45,486 nt of DNA from Meiothermus rufus DSM 22234 (GTDB lineage Bacteria; Deinococcota; Deinococci; Deinococcales; Thermaceae), in assembly GCF_000423425.1 (NCBI RefSeq), contig NZ_AUHY01000019.1:1-45486 (forward strand). Reading direction: 5' to 3'. The translations under genes were made by a program, and so were the position numbers. Shown piece after piece: positions 20,289 to 28,783 of this stretch. The stretch's first letter is position 1. Every line of letters starts with the position of its first letter. The notes below the pieces were generated by a model. It was not told the origin of the DNA, did not search any database, and saw only the letters and a list, made by a program, of their open reading frames with translations.

Positions 20289-21181
20289 GTCAGGCCAGCA
20301 TCCCGCCCCAGCTCGAGTCCGTCGAGGGCATCCAGGCCGTTTTGCGCCAGCACAACTACATCGCCGACCTTCCCATGGCCACCGCTCTGCGCTTGGTCTT
20401 GGCTCTCAAAAAGCCTTTGCTGGTTGAAGGCCCCGCCGGGGTAGGCAAAACCCAGATTGCCAAAACCTTGGCCGAGGTGCTCGACACGCGGTTGATCCGC
20501 TTGCAGTGCTACGAGGGCCTGGACACCGCTCAGGCCCTTTACGAGTGGAACTACCCCAAGCAGATGCTGCACATTCGCCTTACTGAAAACCTCGGCGAGA
20601 GCGTGGAAAAGCGTGAGGCGGAAATCTTCAGCGAGGGCTACCTGCTGCGCCGCCCGCTGCTAGAGGCCATCCTGCAGGACAAGCCCCCGGTCTTGCTGAT
20701 CGACGAGATCGACCGCACCGACGAGGAGTTCGAGGCCTTCTTGCTCGAGCTTTTGGCCGAGTTTCAGATCACCATCCCCGAGCTCGGAACCATCCGGGCC
20801 AGACACCGCCCCTACGTGATTCTCACCTCCAACCGCAGCCGCGAGCTTTCCGATGCCCTAAGGCGACGCTGCTTGTACCTTTGGCAGAACTACCCCAGCT
20901 TCGAAAAAGAGGTGGAGATTATCGAGGCTAGGCTGCCCGGCATCAACCCCCGGCTGGCCCAGAAGATAGCCCGCGTGATGGCCCACCTCCGGGAGCTGCC
21001 CCTCAACAAAGCCCCCGGGGTAGCCGAGAGCCTGGACTGGGCCCAGGCTTTGGTGAGCTTACACAAAGAAGCGCTGGATTTGCAGGTGCTGGAGCAAACC
21101 TGGGGCGTCATTCTCAAAGACCGCGACGACCTAGCCTTGGTAGAAGCCCACAAGCAGCGGCTGGCTGAGCTGGTTCTTTAG
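20285..21181 (+). CDS. coxD: CoxD, MoxR-type AAA+ ATPase for CO dehydrogenase maturation
   Basis: A 298-residue MoxR-family ATPase. Walker A is GPAGVGKT at residues 49-56 and Walker B is LLIDEID at 137-143, with sensor-1 TSNRSRELSDALRRRC further on. In Oligotropha, CoxD is needed to build the sulfur-copper part of the CoxL active site. It is coupled to coxF by a four-base overlap, and coxE, its VWA partner, starts three bases after its stop. MoxR/VWA pairs act as metallochaperone machines. Confidence 0.94.
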   Translation: MSQASIPPQLESVEGIQAVLRQHNYIADLPMATALRLVLALKKPLLVEGPAGVGKTQIAKTLAEVLDTRLIRLQCYEGLDTAQALYEWNYPKQMLHIRLTENLGESVEKREAEIFSEGYLLRRPLLEAILQDKPPVLLIDEIDRTDEEFEAFLLELLAEFQITIPELGTIRARHRPYVILTSNRSRELSDALRRRCLYLWQNYPSFEKEVEIIEARLPGINPRLAQKIARVMAHLRELPLNKAPGVAESLDWAQALVSLHKEALDLQVLEQTWGVILKDRDDLALVEAHKQRLAELVL

Positions 21182-21184
21182 CCC

Positions 21185-22405
21185 ATGGTTCCAGATGCTA
21201 TCGCCACCCCAGCCCTCGAGGGGCCCTTTCACGGCACCTGGTGCAAAAACCTGGTGGCTTTTGCCGATTTTCTGCGCCACACCCCCCAGCGCTTTAGCCT
21301 GGGGCCCCAGGAGATCGCCGAGGGCTTACAAGCTCTCGAAGCCGTTGACCTAGGCTGCTTACAGGAAGTCCGCCAGGCCCTTAAGCTGGTGCTGTGCAGC
21401 AACCTCGAGCAGGAGCGGGCCTTCGACGACCTGTTTTTCCAGTTCTTTCTGCCCAGCCGCAGGCGTCCCCACCTGGGCCAGGCTCGCCCCGGCGGCGAGG
21501 GGGAAAGCGGTGAGCAAGGCCCAGCTCCTCAGCAAAACCCCAGCCATCTGGCCCTCGAGGGCCCGGGGCCTGGAGGAAAAAGCACCCCGCATAGCTATCA
21601 AAACCTGAACACCGAGGACTGGGCCGCCCCCTTGCGAAGAGCCATGTTCAGCCGCAACGCGGGCCGCGAAGCCGACGAGGTAGAAATACCCCAGCAAGAC
21701 CTAGACGAGATGCTGCAGGCAGCCACACGACTGGTCAACCAGGTTCGGTTGGGGCGCAGCCGGCGCTGGGCGCTAGCCCCCCGGGGAGTCCGCCTGCACT
21801 TTCGCCGCACCCTGCGCAAGGCTCTCCATACCGGAGGAGACCCCATCCACCCAGCCTGGCTGCAGCACCCCAAACGACAACCCCGCTTCGTATTTGTGCT
21901 GGACGGCAGCCGTTCAATGCATAGCTATGCTGACCGCCTGCTACAATTTGCCTTCGCCCTACGCATGCGTTGCAACCGGGTAGAAGTCTTCGTTTTTTCC
22001 ACGCAGCTGAAGCGGATTACCCGCCAGCTCGAGCAAGCCAAAAGCCTGGCCGAGCGCCCCCGGCTGGAGCGGCTAGGCCTGGCCTGGGGCGGAGGCACCC
22101 AGATTGGGGAAAGCCTCTTGGCGCTGGAGCGAACACATGCGGGTCTTATCCGGGGCGACGCCATTGTCATCATCGCCAGCGATGGCCTGGATACGGGCGC
22201 GCCTCAAGTTTTGCAACAGGCCCTGCGTCAGCTTTATCTGCGTAGCGCCGCTTTGATCTGGCTCAATCCCTTGCTCCATAGCCAAGGCTACGACCCCCAG
22301 GCCACCGGCATGAGGGCTGCCCTCCCCTACCTAGACCGCTTTTGCGCAGCCAACACCCCTCCGGAGTTGGCGCTGCTAACCCACCGGCTTCGGCTGCGGA
22401 AGTAG
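21185..22405 (+). CDS. coxE: CoxE, VWA-domain protein for CO dehydrogenase maturation
   Basis: A 406-residue protein. The N-terminal half is helical with a low-complexity, Gly/Pro-rich linker (about residues 95-140). The C-terminal half is a von Willebrand A domain whose metal site DGSRS is at residues 240-244 (FVFVLDGSRSMHSY). It works with CoxD to insert copper into CoxL in known systems. It has no good Shine-Dalgarno and begins three bases after coxD, so translation is probably coupled. It ends the cox run and converges on the aldehyde dehydrogenase gene with a nine-base gap. Confidence 0.92.
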   Translation: MVPDAIATPALEGPFHGTWCKNLVAFADFLRHTPQRFSLGPQEIAEGLQALEAVDLGCLQEVRQALKLVLCSNLEQERAFDDLFFQFFLPSRRRPHLGQARPGGEGESGEQGPAPQQNPSHLALEGPGPGGKSTPHSYQNLNTEDWAAPLRRAMFSRNAGREADEVEIPQQDLDEMLQAATRLVNQVRLGRSRRWALAPRGVRLHFRRTLRKALHTGGDPIHPAWLQHPKRQPRFVFVLDGSRSMHSYADRLLQFAFALRMRCNRVEVFVFSTQLKRITRQLEQAKSLAERPRLERLGLAWGGGTQIGESLLALERTHAGLIRGDAIVIIASDGLDTGAPQVLQQALRQLYLRSAALIWLNPLLHSQGYDPQATGMRAALPYLDRFCAANTPPELALLTHRLRLRK

Positions 22406-22414
22406 TCCTTGCCG

Positions 22415-24016
22415 TTACGAAGAGTCGCCCAGCACGCGAGCCCAGTCGGTAGGGGCCTTGGGCTGAGCGTAACCGGTATCCATCTGGGCGAGCTGGAGCC
22501 GGCCCGAGTACTCCTCGTTGACCGCCTGCCAGTAGGTGTACTCCTCGATGACCCAGATGCCGCTTTCCCGCGCCCCGTTACCGCTAGCCCGCACGCCACC
22601 AAAGGGCAGGTGGGCCTCGGCCCCCACGGTGGAGTTGTTGATGCTGGTCATGCCAGCTTTGATCTCGTTTTTGAAGCGGTAGGCCCAGTCCCGCCGGTTG
22701 GTATAGACCGCACTCGAAAGCCCGTAGGGATGCGCGTTAGCCACCTGGATGGCCTCGTCCAGCCCCTCCACCCGCACCAGGTTGATGGTGGGCCCGAAAA
22801 TCTCCTGCTCGAACTGGCGCATGCCGGGCCGGGCTTCCCAGACCGTGGGCCAGCCGAACAGGCCCACTTCCGGATCGCCCTTGAACCGGGGATAGGGGTT
22901 GGCGGCGGTGATGCGGCCTTGTCCGAAGAGCAACGTGGCCCCATCCTCGCGGCCCCAGGTGTAGTGCTCGAGCCAGCGTTCAAAGAGGCGCTGGTTCATA
23001 AAGGGGCCATAGGTGAGGCCGGTGGGGTGCTCAATGGGGTTGCCCACCACGGTAGCCTCTGTCCTCTCCAGGAAGCGCTTTTTGAAAGCCTCGTAGATGG
23101 GGGCTTCCACGATGATGTTGCCCGCGCTGGTACAGCGTTGACCACCGGTGGCAAAAGCGCTCCACCAGGCTCCCTCTACCGCCAGCTCGAGGTCGGCATC
23201 GCGCAACACCACCAGGGGATTTTTGCCCCCTAGCTCGAGGGTGGGCCGCAGCAGGTTACGCCCAGCGACCTCACCAATCCAACGGCCTACCGCAGTGCTC
23301 CCAGTAAAGGCAAATTTCTGCAAAAGGCCCTCATCCATCAGCTCAACCAGCCACTGGCCGGTGGCGTTCTTCCCACCCCCATGAACCAGGTTGATCACGC
23401 CTGGGGGCAGGCCTGCCTCCTCAAACAGCTTGACAAAAAGGTAGGCCAGCGCGGAGGCATCCTCAGAGGGCTTCCAGACCACGGTGTTGCCCGCGAGCAC
23501 CGCCGGGATCAGCTTCCAGGAGGGCACGGCAATGGGGAAGTTACCCGCCGTAATCATCCCCACCACGCCCAAGGGGCGGCGGAAGGTGAAGAGCTCTTTG
23601 TTCTTCATCTCGCTGGGCACGGTCTGACCGTAGAGCCTTCGCCCTTCGGAAGCGAAGAAAATGGCCGTATCAATGGCTTCCTGTACGTCTCCCCCAGCTT
23701 CTTTGAAGGTCTTGCCTACCTCGCGCACCATCAGCCGCACCAGGGTACTTTTCTCCCGCAGGAGCACCTGGGCCAGGTTCGCTAGCACGCCACCCCGCAC
23801 CGGCGCGGGGGTACGCGACCATTCCTGGAAGGCTTTTTGCGCCACCTGAGCCGCTTTGCGTAAGGTTTCCTTGGAGCCTTGGGGAAAGCGGGCTACCAGG
23901 TCGGCAACATCGGCAGGGTTTCGGCGCTCGAGTAAGCTACCTTCAAAAATCTCCTCGCCGCCAATCAGGTGTCCGATCTCCAAGGCATGGCCATATTTGC
24001 TAGGGTAGGTCTGCAT
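22415..24016 (-). CDS. NAD(P)-dependent aldehyde dehydrogenase
   Basis: A 533-residue aldehyde dehydrogenase. The catalytic pair is Glu261 in LELGGKNP and Cys295 in TGGQRCTSAGN; the cofactor segment GMITAGNFPIAVPSWK precedes them. The length, with a C-terminal tail past the catalytic domain, fits the 525-530 residue Thermus-type enzymes whose substrate is uncertain. The ATG at 24016 lies one base after the coaD stop; a TTG four codons earlier is possible but would overlap coaD. It converges on coxE; nothing links it functionally to CO oxidation. Confidence 0.9.
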   Translation of the reverse strand: MQTYPSKYGHALEIGHLIGGEEIFEGSLLERRNPADVADLVARFPQGSKETLRKAAQVAQKAFQEWSRTPAPVRGGVLANLAQVLLREKSTLVRLMVREVGKTFKEAGGDVQEAIDTAIFFASEGRRLYGQTVPSEMKNKELFTFRRPLGVVGMITAGNFPIAVPSWKLIPAVLAGNTVVWKPSEDASALAYLFVKLFEEAGLPPGVINLVHGGGKNATGQWLVELMDEGLLQKFAFTGSTAVGRWIGEVAGRNLLRPTLELGGKNPLVVLRDADLELAVEGAWWSAFATGGQRCTSAGNIIVEAPIYEAFKKRFLERTEATVVGNPIEHPTGLTYGPFMNQRLFERWLEHYTWGREDGATLLFGQGRITAANPYPRFKGDPEVGLFGWPTVWEARPGMRQFEQEIFGPTINLVRVEGLDEAIQVANAHPYGLSSAVYTNRRDWAYRFKNEIKAGMTSINNSTVGAEAHLPFGGVRASGNGARESGIWVIEEYTYWQAVNEEYSGRLQLAQMDTGYAQPKAPTDWARVLGDSS

Positions 24017-24017
24017 A

Positions 24018-25087
<1,070 letters not shown>

Positions 25088-25094
25088 AGCCTCC

Positions 25095-25493
25095 CTACTG
25101 TCCAGGAACCAAGGTGGGAATCTGCAGCGCATCCGGGCTTCGGAACCATATCTGGCAACGCACCCCTTGGCTCCGGGTGGGCTTGACCTGCACTTCAAAG
25201 CGGCTTTGGGCCCCATTAGGCAAGGTGCGCAGGGCAATTGGGGCTGAGTTGGTTCCGTAAACCTTGCGGTTGGGCACCCCATTGACCACCGTAACCTGGC
25301 TATCCACCACCCGCAAGTTGACCCGCAAATTGTTCAGGGTGCGGCCCGATTGGTTCACCACTGTGCCTTGGGCCACCACTACTCCGCCTGCATGAGGCGC
25401 ACAGCGCCACTCACTGACCCGTAGTTTGTATATGGTGTCTTGGGCCAATGCCAGACCTGCTAATCCAACCAGGCATACCAGTATGGGCTTCAT
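25095..25493 (-). CDS. Small exported protein, FxLYD-like, tandem paralogue 1
   Basis: A 132-residue protein with a signal peptide (MKPILVCLVGLAGLALAQ). The mature part is a single beta-rich domain: VVVAQGTVVNQSGRTLNNLRVNLRVVD, then PNGAQSRFEVQV. This resembles FxLYD/DUF3426-type domains found in exported proteins. Two cysteines, in SEWRC and GVRCQIWFR, are shared with the neighbouring paralogue and may form a disulfide. The function is unknown. It lies seven bases upstream of rsmD in the same direction. Confidence 0.75.
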   Translation of the reverse strand: MKPILVCLVGLAGLALAQDTIYKLRVSEWRCAPHAGGVVVAQGTVVNQSGRTLNNLRVNLRVVDSQVTVVNGVPNRKVYGTNSAPIALRTLPNGAQSRFEVQVKPTRSQGVRCQIWFRSPDALQIPTLVPGQ

Positions 25494-25518
25494 AAAAGCG
25501 ATGCTACCAGAAAGGCCA

Positions 25519-25893
25519 TTAACGAGGGGCCGGTACCAAGGTGGCAATCTGCACTACTCTGGGGTTGCGAAACCAAAGCTCGCAGCGGTTAACTGTATCG
25601 AAGTTAGCACGGACGCGAACCTCGAAATAGGCTGTCTTCCCTGGAGCCAGGTTATGATTCAGTAGAGGGGCCGAGTTGCTGGCCATACGCAGGCCCGGCC
25701 CAATGACCCGCACATTGGCCCGTAGATCGGCAATAGCCCGTGAACTGATATTTTTGACCGTGCCTTGCACCAGCACACCCCGGGCATAGGCTTTGCAACT
25801 CCAGGAAAGCACCCGCAAGCGGTAGGCGCTGGACTGGCCTAGAGCCATACCTCCTAGGAGGAGGGTCAAAAACAAAAGCAGTAGGTGCTTCAT
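25519..25893 (-). CDS. Small exported protein, FxLYD-like, tandem paralogue 2
   Basis: A 124-residue protein with a signal peptide ending MALGQS. It aligns end to end with the next gene: YRLRVLSWSCKAYARGVLVQGTVKNIS against YKLRVSEWRCAPHAGGVVVAQGTVVNQ, and RCELWFRNPRVVQIATLVP against RCQIWFRSPDALQIPTLVP. The two are an old tandem duplication, with a deletion in the middle of this copy. The role is unknown; both should act outside the cytoplasmic membrane. It lies 26 bases ahead of paralogue 1. Confidence 0.75.
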   Translation of the reverse strand: MKHLLLLFLTLLLGGMALGQSSAYRLRVLSWSCKAYARGVLVQGTVKNISSRAIADLRANVRVIGPGLRMASNSAPLLNHNLAPGKTAYFEVRVRANFDTVNRCELWFRNPRVVQIATLVPAPR

Positions 25894-26013
25894 GGCGGTA
25901 GGCTTTCTGCGGACTTTACACCGCAACAGCGGGGATCTACCAACAGCAGTTTACCGTCAACCCGAGTTTGGCAAAGCGTTATTTGAAGCCTGTGAGAAAG
26001 GCGCTCTTAATTG

Positions 26014-26040
26014 CGAAAACCCCACCCTAGGTGGGGTTAT
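26014..26040 (-). terminator. Terminator after tRNA-Pro
   Basis: On the minus strand, AACCCCACC and GGTGGGGTT form a 9-bp stem with a tight loop, followed by TTC. It begins two bases past the CCA end of the tRNA. Confidence 0.75.
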
Positions 26041-26041
26041 C

Positions 26042-26118
26042 TGGTCGAGGAGACTGGATTCGAACCAGCGACCCCCTGCTCCCGAAGCAGGTGCGCTACC
26101 AGGCTGCGCTACTCCTCG
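26042..26118 (-). tRNA. tRNA-Pro (anticodon CGG)
   Basis: The 77-base cloverleaf on the minus strand has acceptor arms CGAGGAG and CTCCTCG, D-arm GCGCAGCCTGGTAGCGC, anticodon stem CCTGC/GCAGG around TTCGGGA (anticodon CGG), and TTCGAAT in the T loop. The 3' ACCA is encoded. It reads CCG proline codons. Confidence 0.97.
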
Positions 26119-26236
26119 GCAGCGAGATGAGTATAGTGCGGACTCGAGGCTTTGTCTAGGCGGTGCAGTTCGTGAAGCCCGCCTTAATCCTGGACAAATG
26201 AGGCCCCGGAAGGTCTCTTTGGTATTCTAGAGATTA

Positions 26237-28783
26237 ATGGGTTTGCCTGTAAAGGAAATTTGGCTACTGCTAGTCCTGTTAGTCAGCGCCTGTTCAATGC
26301 AGGATGCTCCTGGGCCCAGCCGCTGGGGGGTGTGGTCCGACCCCCGCATCTGGCCCAACCAACGGGTGCCCCGCGAGGGCGAGGTGGTCACCATTCCTGC
26401 CGACCTAGGGGTAATTTTGGACGTAAGCCCACCCCCACTCAAAGGCCTCACCATCAACGGCGCGCTGCGCTTTGGCGACAAAGACCTAGAACTAAAGGCC
26501 GACTGGGTCATGGTGCATGGAAGACTCGAGGTGGGTACGCCCAGCCGGCCCTTCCGCCACCGAGCCGTCATTACCCTCACCGGCAACAACCCTGGCGAAG
26601 ACATCATGGGCATGGGCACCAAAGTCATCGGGGTAATGATGGGAGGGGTGCTGGAGCTGCACGGGGAGCCACGCCAAGGCTGGACCAAGCTGAGCCAGAG
26701 CGCAGCCGCAGGTTCCCGCCAGATCACCGTGCTCGAGGCCCGCGATTGGCGGGTAGGCGACCGCATCGTGCTGGCCTCCACCGACTTCAACCCCGGCCAG
26801 GCTGAGGTGCGCACCATCACTGCCGTCTCGGGCAATACCCTCACCCTCGACCAACCCCTCAAATACCCCCATTTCGGCGAAATTACCTTTGGGGTGGACC
26901 AGCGGGGTGAGGTAGGCCTTTTGAGCCGCAACGTGCTGGTCCAAGGGGACGAAAACTCGGAACAAGCCGGATTTGGGGGACACATCATGGCCATGGTGGG
27001 TAGCGCCATGCGCATCTCCGGGGTGGAGCTTTACCGCATGGGTCAGCGCAACACTCTGGCCCGCTACCCGGTGCACTGGCACCTGGTGGGCGATGCCTCT
27101 GGCCAGTTCATCCGGCAGTCCTCCATCCACCAAAGCTTCAACCGCTGTGTCACGGTGCACGGCACCAACCAGGTTGAGGTAGTGGGCAACGTAGCCTACA
27201 ACGTCCTGGGCCATTGCTACTTCCTCGAGGATGGGGCTGAGCGCAAGAACCGCCTCGAGGGCAACCTGGGCATTCTGACCCGCCGCCCCAACCCCCAGCG
27301 GGGAGAGACCGGGGTCATTCCCACCGACAAAACCCCGGCCACCTTCTGGATCACTCATCCCGACAACATCGTGCGGGGCAATGTGGCGGCTGGCTCAGAG
27401 GCCATTGGCTTCTGGTATGCCTTGCCGGAAAACCCCACCGGCCCTTCCTACACCACCACCATCTGGCCTCGCCGCACCCCTCTGGGGGAGTTTTCTGGCA
27501 ACGTAGCCCACTCCAACTGGGATGGGCTGATGGTAGACCGAGGCCCCAACCAGAACACCCTCGAGGCCGAGACCACCGTCTACAATCCCCGTACCTACCC
27601 TGCCGATAGGCAAAACCAGTACAACGACACAGCCAACCCACCGGTGGTAGCGGTGTTCAGAGACTTCACCGCCTACAAAAACCGGGGCAACGCCATCTGG
27701 CTACGGGGCCTCAACCATAAGGTGGTGGGGGCCAGGCTGGCCGACAACGCCATCGGGGTTACCTTTGCCTCGCGCGAAACCACCCTGGAAGACGCCTTAA
27801 TCGTGGGTGATAGTGACAACAAAGGCTATCCGGAAAACTGGGAGTTTCGCGGAGCCGACGGGCGCAGCCTGCCTAGGCCCTGGGCCTCCAGCAGCGGCGC
27901 TATCCAGGACAACTTCCCCATCCGCGGCTTCGAGTTCTACGACGGCAAGATTGGCTTTCGCAATGTGGAGTTCGTGAACTTCCAGCCCTTGGACATACAC
28001 AACGCTCAGGGTGGTCAGAACGCTACCCGCGAGGCCGGGGCTCTAAGCTACCTGCGCTTTACCTCCTTCAACATCGATAGCCGTAACTTTGCTCAGGGGG
28101 CCCGCTTCCGCAATGCCAAGGAGGTTTACCTTCCCCCCCGCGAAGAGCCCACTGCAGAAGAAATTGCCAACGACAAAACCGCTGACGGCTACCGGGGTGG
28201 GGTGTTTATCGACCTGGACGGCTCGGTGAGCGGCAGGGTAGGGCAAGCCGTGGTCTTCAACCACCCCTTCCTGCTCGACTCCGGCTGCATCCTGCGGGCC
28301 GAGTGGAACGCCGCAACCTGCCCCTACAGCTACGGGCGGCTACACCTCTACAACGAAAGTGGGGGCAACATCGCTCCGGTCTCCCTCACCCGCAACGACG
28401 GCAGCCACCCCATCTTCCGCATGTGGGGCACCCCTAAAAGCGGCGATAACACCCATTTTGGGGCCACTGTGCTCAAGGGTCGCCGCTACACCCTGGGCCT
28501 CTCGGGGGCCATGCCCACCAAACTCCGGCTGCGCTTCGACAACAGCAACCCCGGCGACTTCCTGGTGTTGGCCCTACCCTATTCGGGTGAGCCTTTTATC
28601 TACCGCGACTACTGGATCGACAACCGCAACCAGCTTCCTAAAGCCGCTTCCAGGGCCGAGTTCGACAGCAGCAGCGGGGAACGCTACTGGAGTGAGGGGG
28701 GCACCCTATGGTTGAAGCTAGTAGTACGCGAGGGGCGCGACTGGGCCGTGCTGGACCTCTGCCAAAACGACCTGTGCCGCTAA
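26237..28783 (+). CDS. G8-domain lipoprotein resembling CEMIP/TMEM2 hyaluronidases
   Basis: An 848-residue lipoprotein. The signal peptide ends LLVSAC, lipidated at Cys19. Residues about 30-125 form a G8 domain (WSDPRIWPNQRVPREGEVVTIP ending at LEVGTPSRPF). A long right-handed beta-helix follows, with RYPVHWHLVGD, NRCVTVHGTN, GHCYFLEDGAE, ATFWITHPDN, AAGSEAIGFWY, AHSNWDGLMVDRG and AIWLRG. By memory these match, in order, conserved blocks of animal CEMIP and TMEM2, which bind and cleave hyaluronan. A secreted polysaccharide-acting role is inferred; enzymatic activity is not proven. A TATTCT box lies eight bases before the ATG, with no Shine-Dalgarno. The stop codon overlaps that of the convergent protease gene. 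Confidence 0.88.
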   Translation: MGLPVKEIWLLLVLLVSACSMQDAPGPSRWGVWSDPRIWPNQRVPREGEVVTIPADLGVILDVSPPPLKGLTINGALRFGDKDLELKADWVMVHGRLEVGTPSRPFRHRAVITLTGNNPGEDIMGMGTKVIGVMMGGVLELHGEPRQGWTKLSQSAAAGSRQITVLEARDWRVGDRIVLASTDFNPGQAEVRTITAVSGNTLTLDQPLKYPHFGEITFGVDQRGEVGLLSRNVLVQGDENSEQAGFGGHIMAMVGSAMRISGVELYRMGQRNTLARYPVHWHLVGDASGQFIRQSSIHQSFNRCVTVHGTNQVEVVGNVAYNVLGHCYFLEDGAERKNRLEGNLGILTRRPNPQRGETGVIPTDKTPATFWITHPDNIVRGNVAAGSEAIGFWYALPENPTGPSYTTTIWPRRTPLGEFSGNVAHSNWDGLMVDRGPNQNTLEAETTVYNPRTYPADRQNQYNDTANPPVVAVFRDFTAYKNRGNAIWLRGLNHKVVGARLADNAIGVTFASRETTLEDALIVGDSDNKGYPENWEFRGADGRSLPRPWASSSGAIQDNFPIRGFEFYDGKIGFRNVEFVNFQPLDIHNAQGGQNATREAGALSYLRFTSFNIDSRNFAQGARFRNAKEVYLPPREEPTAEEIANDKTADGYRGGVFIDLDGSVSGRVGQAVVFNHPFLLDSGCILRAEWNAATCPYSYGRLHLYNESGGNIAPVSLTRNDGSHPIFRMWGTPKSGDNTHFGATVLKGRRYTLGLSGAMPTKLRLRFDNSNPGDFLVLALPYSGEPFIYRDYWIDNRNQLPKAASRAEFDSSSGERYWSEGGTLWLKLVVREGRDWAVLDLCQNDLCR

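Noticed and set aside
26042-26118. Integration site at tRNA-Pro
   Set aside because: No partial duplicate of the tRNA 3' end and no integrase gene are present in the window.
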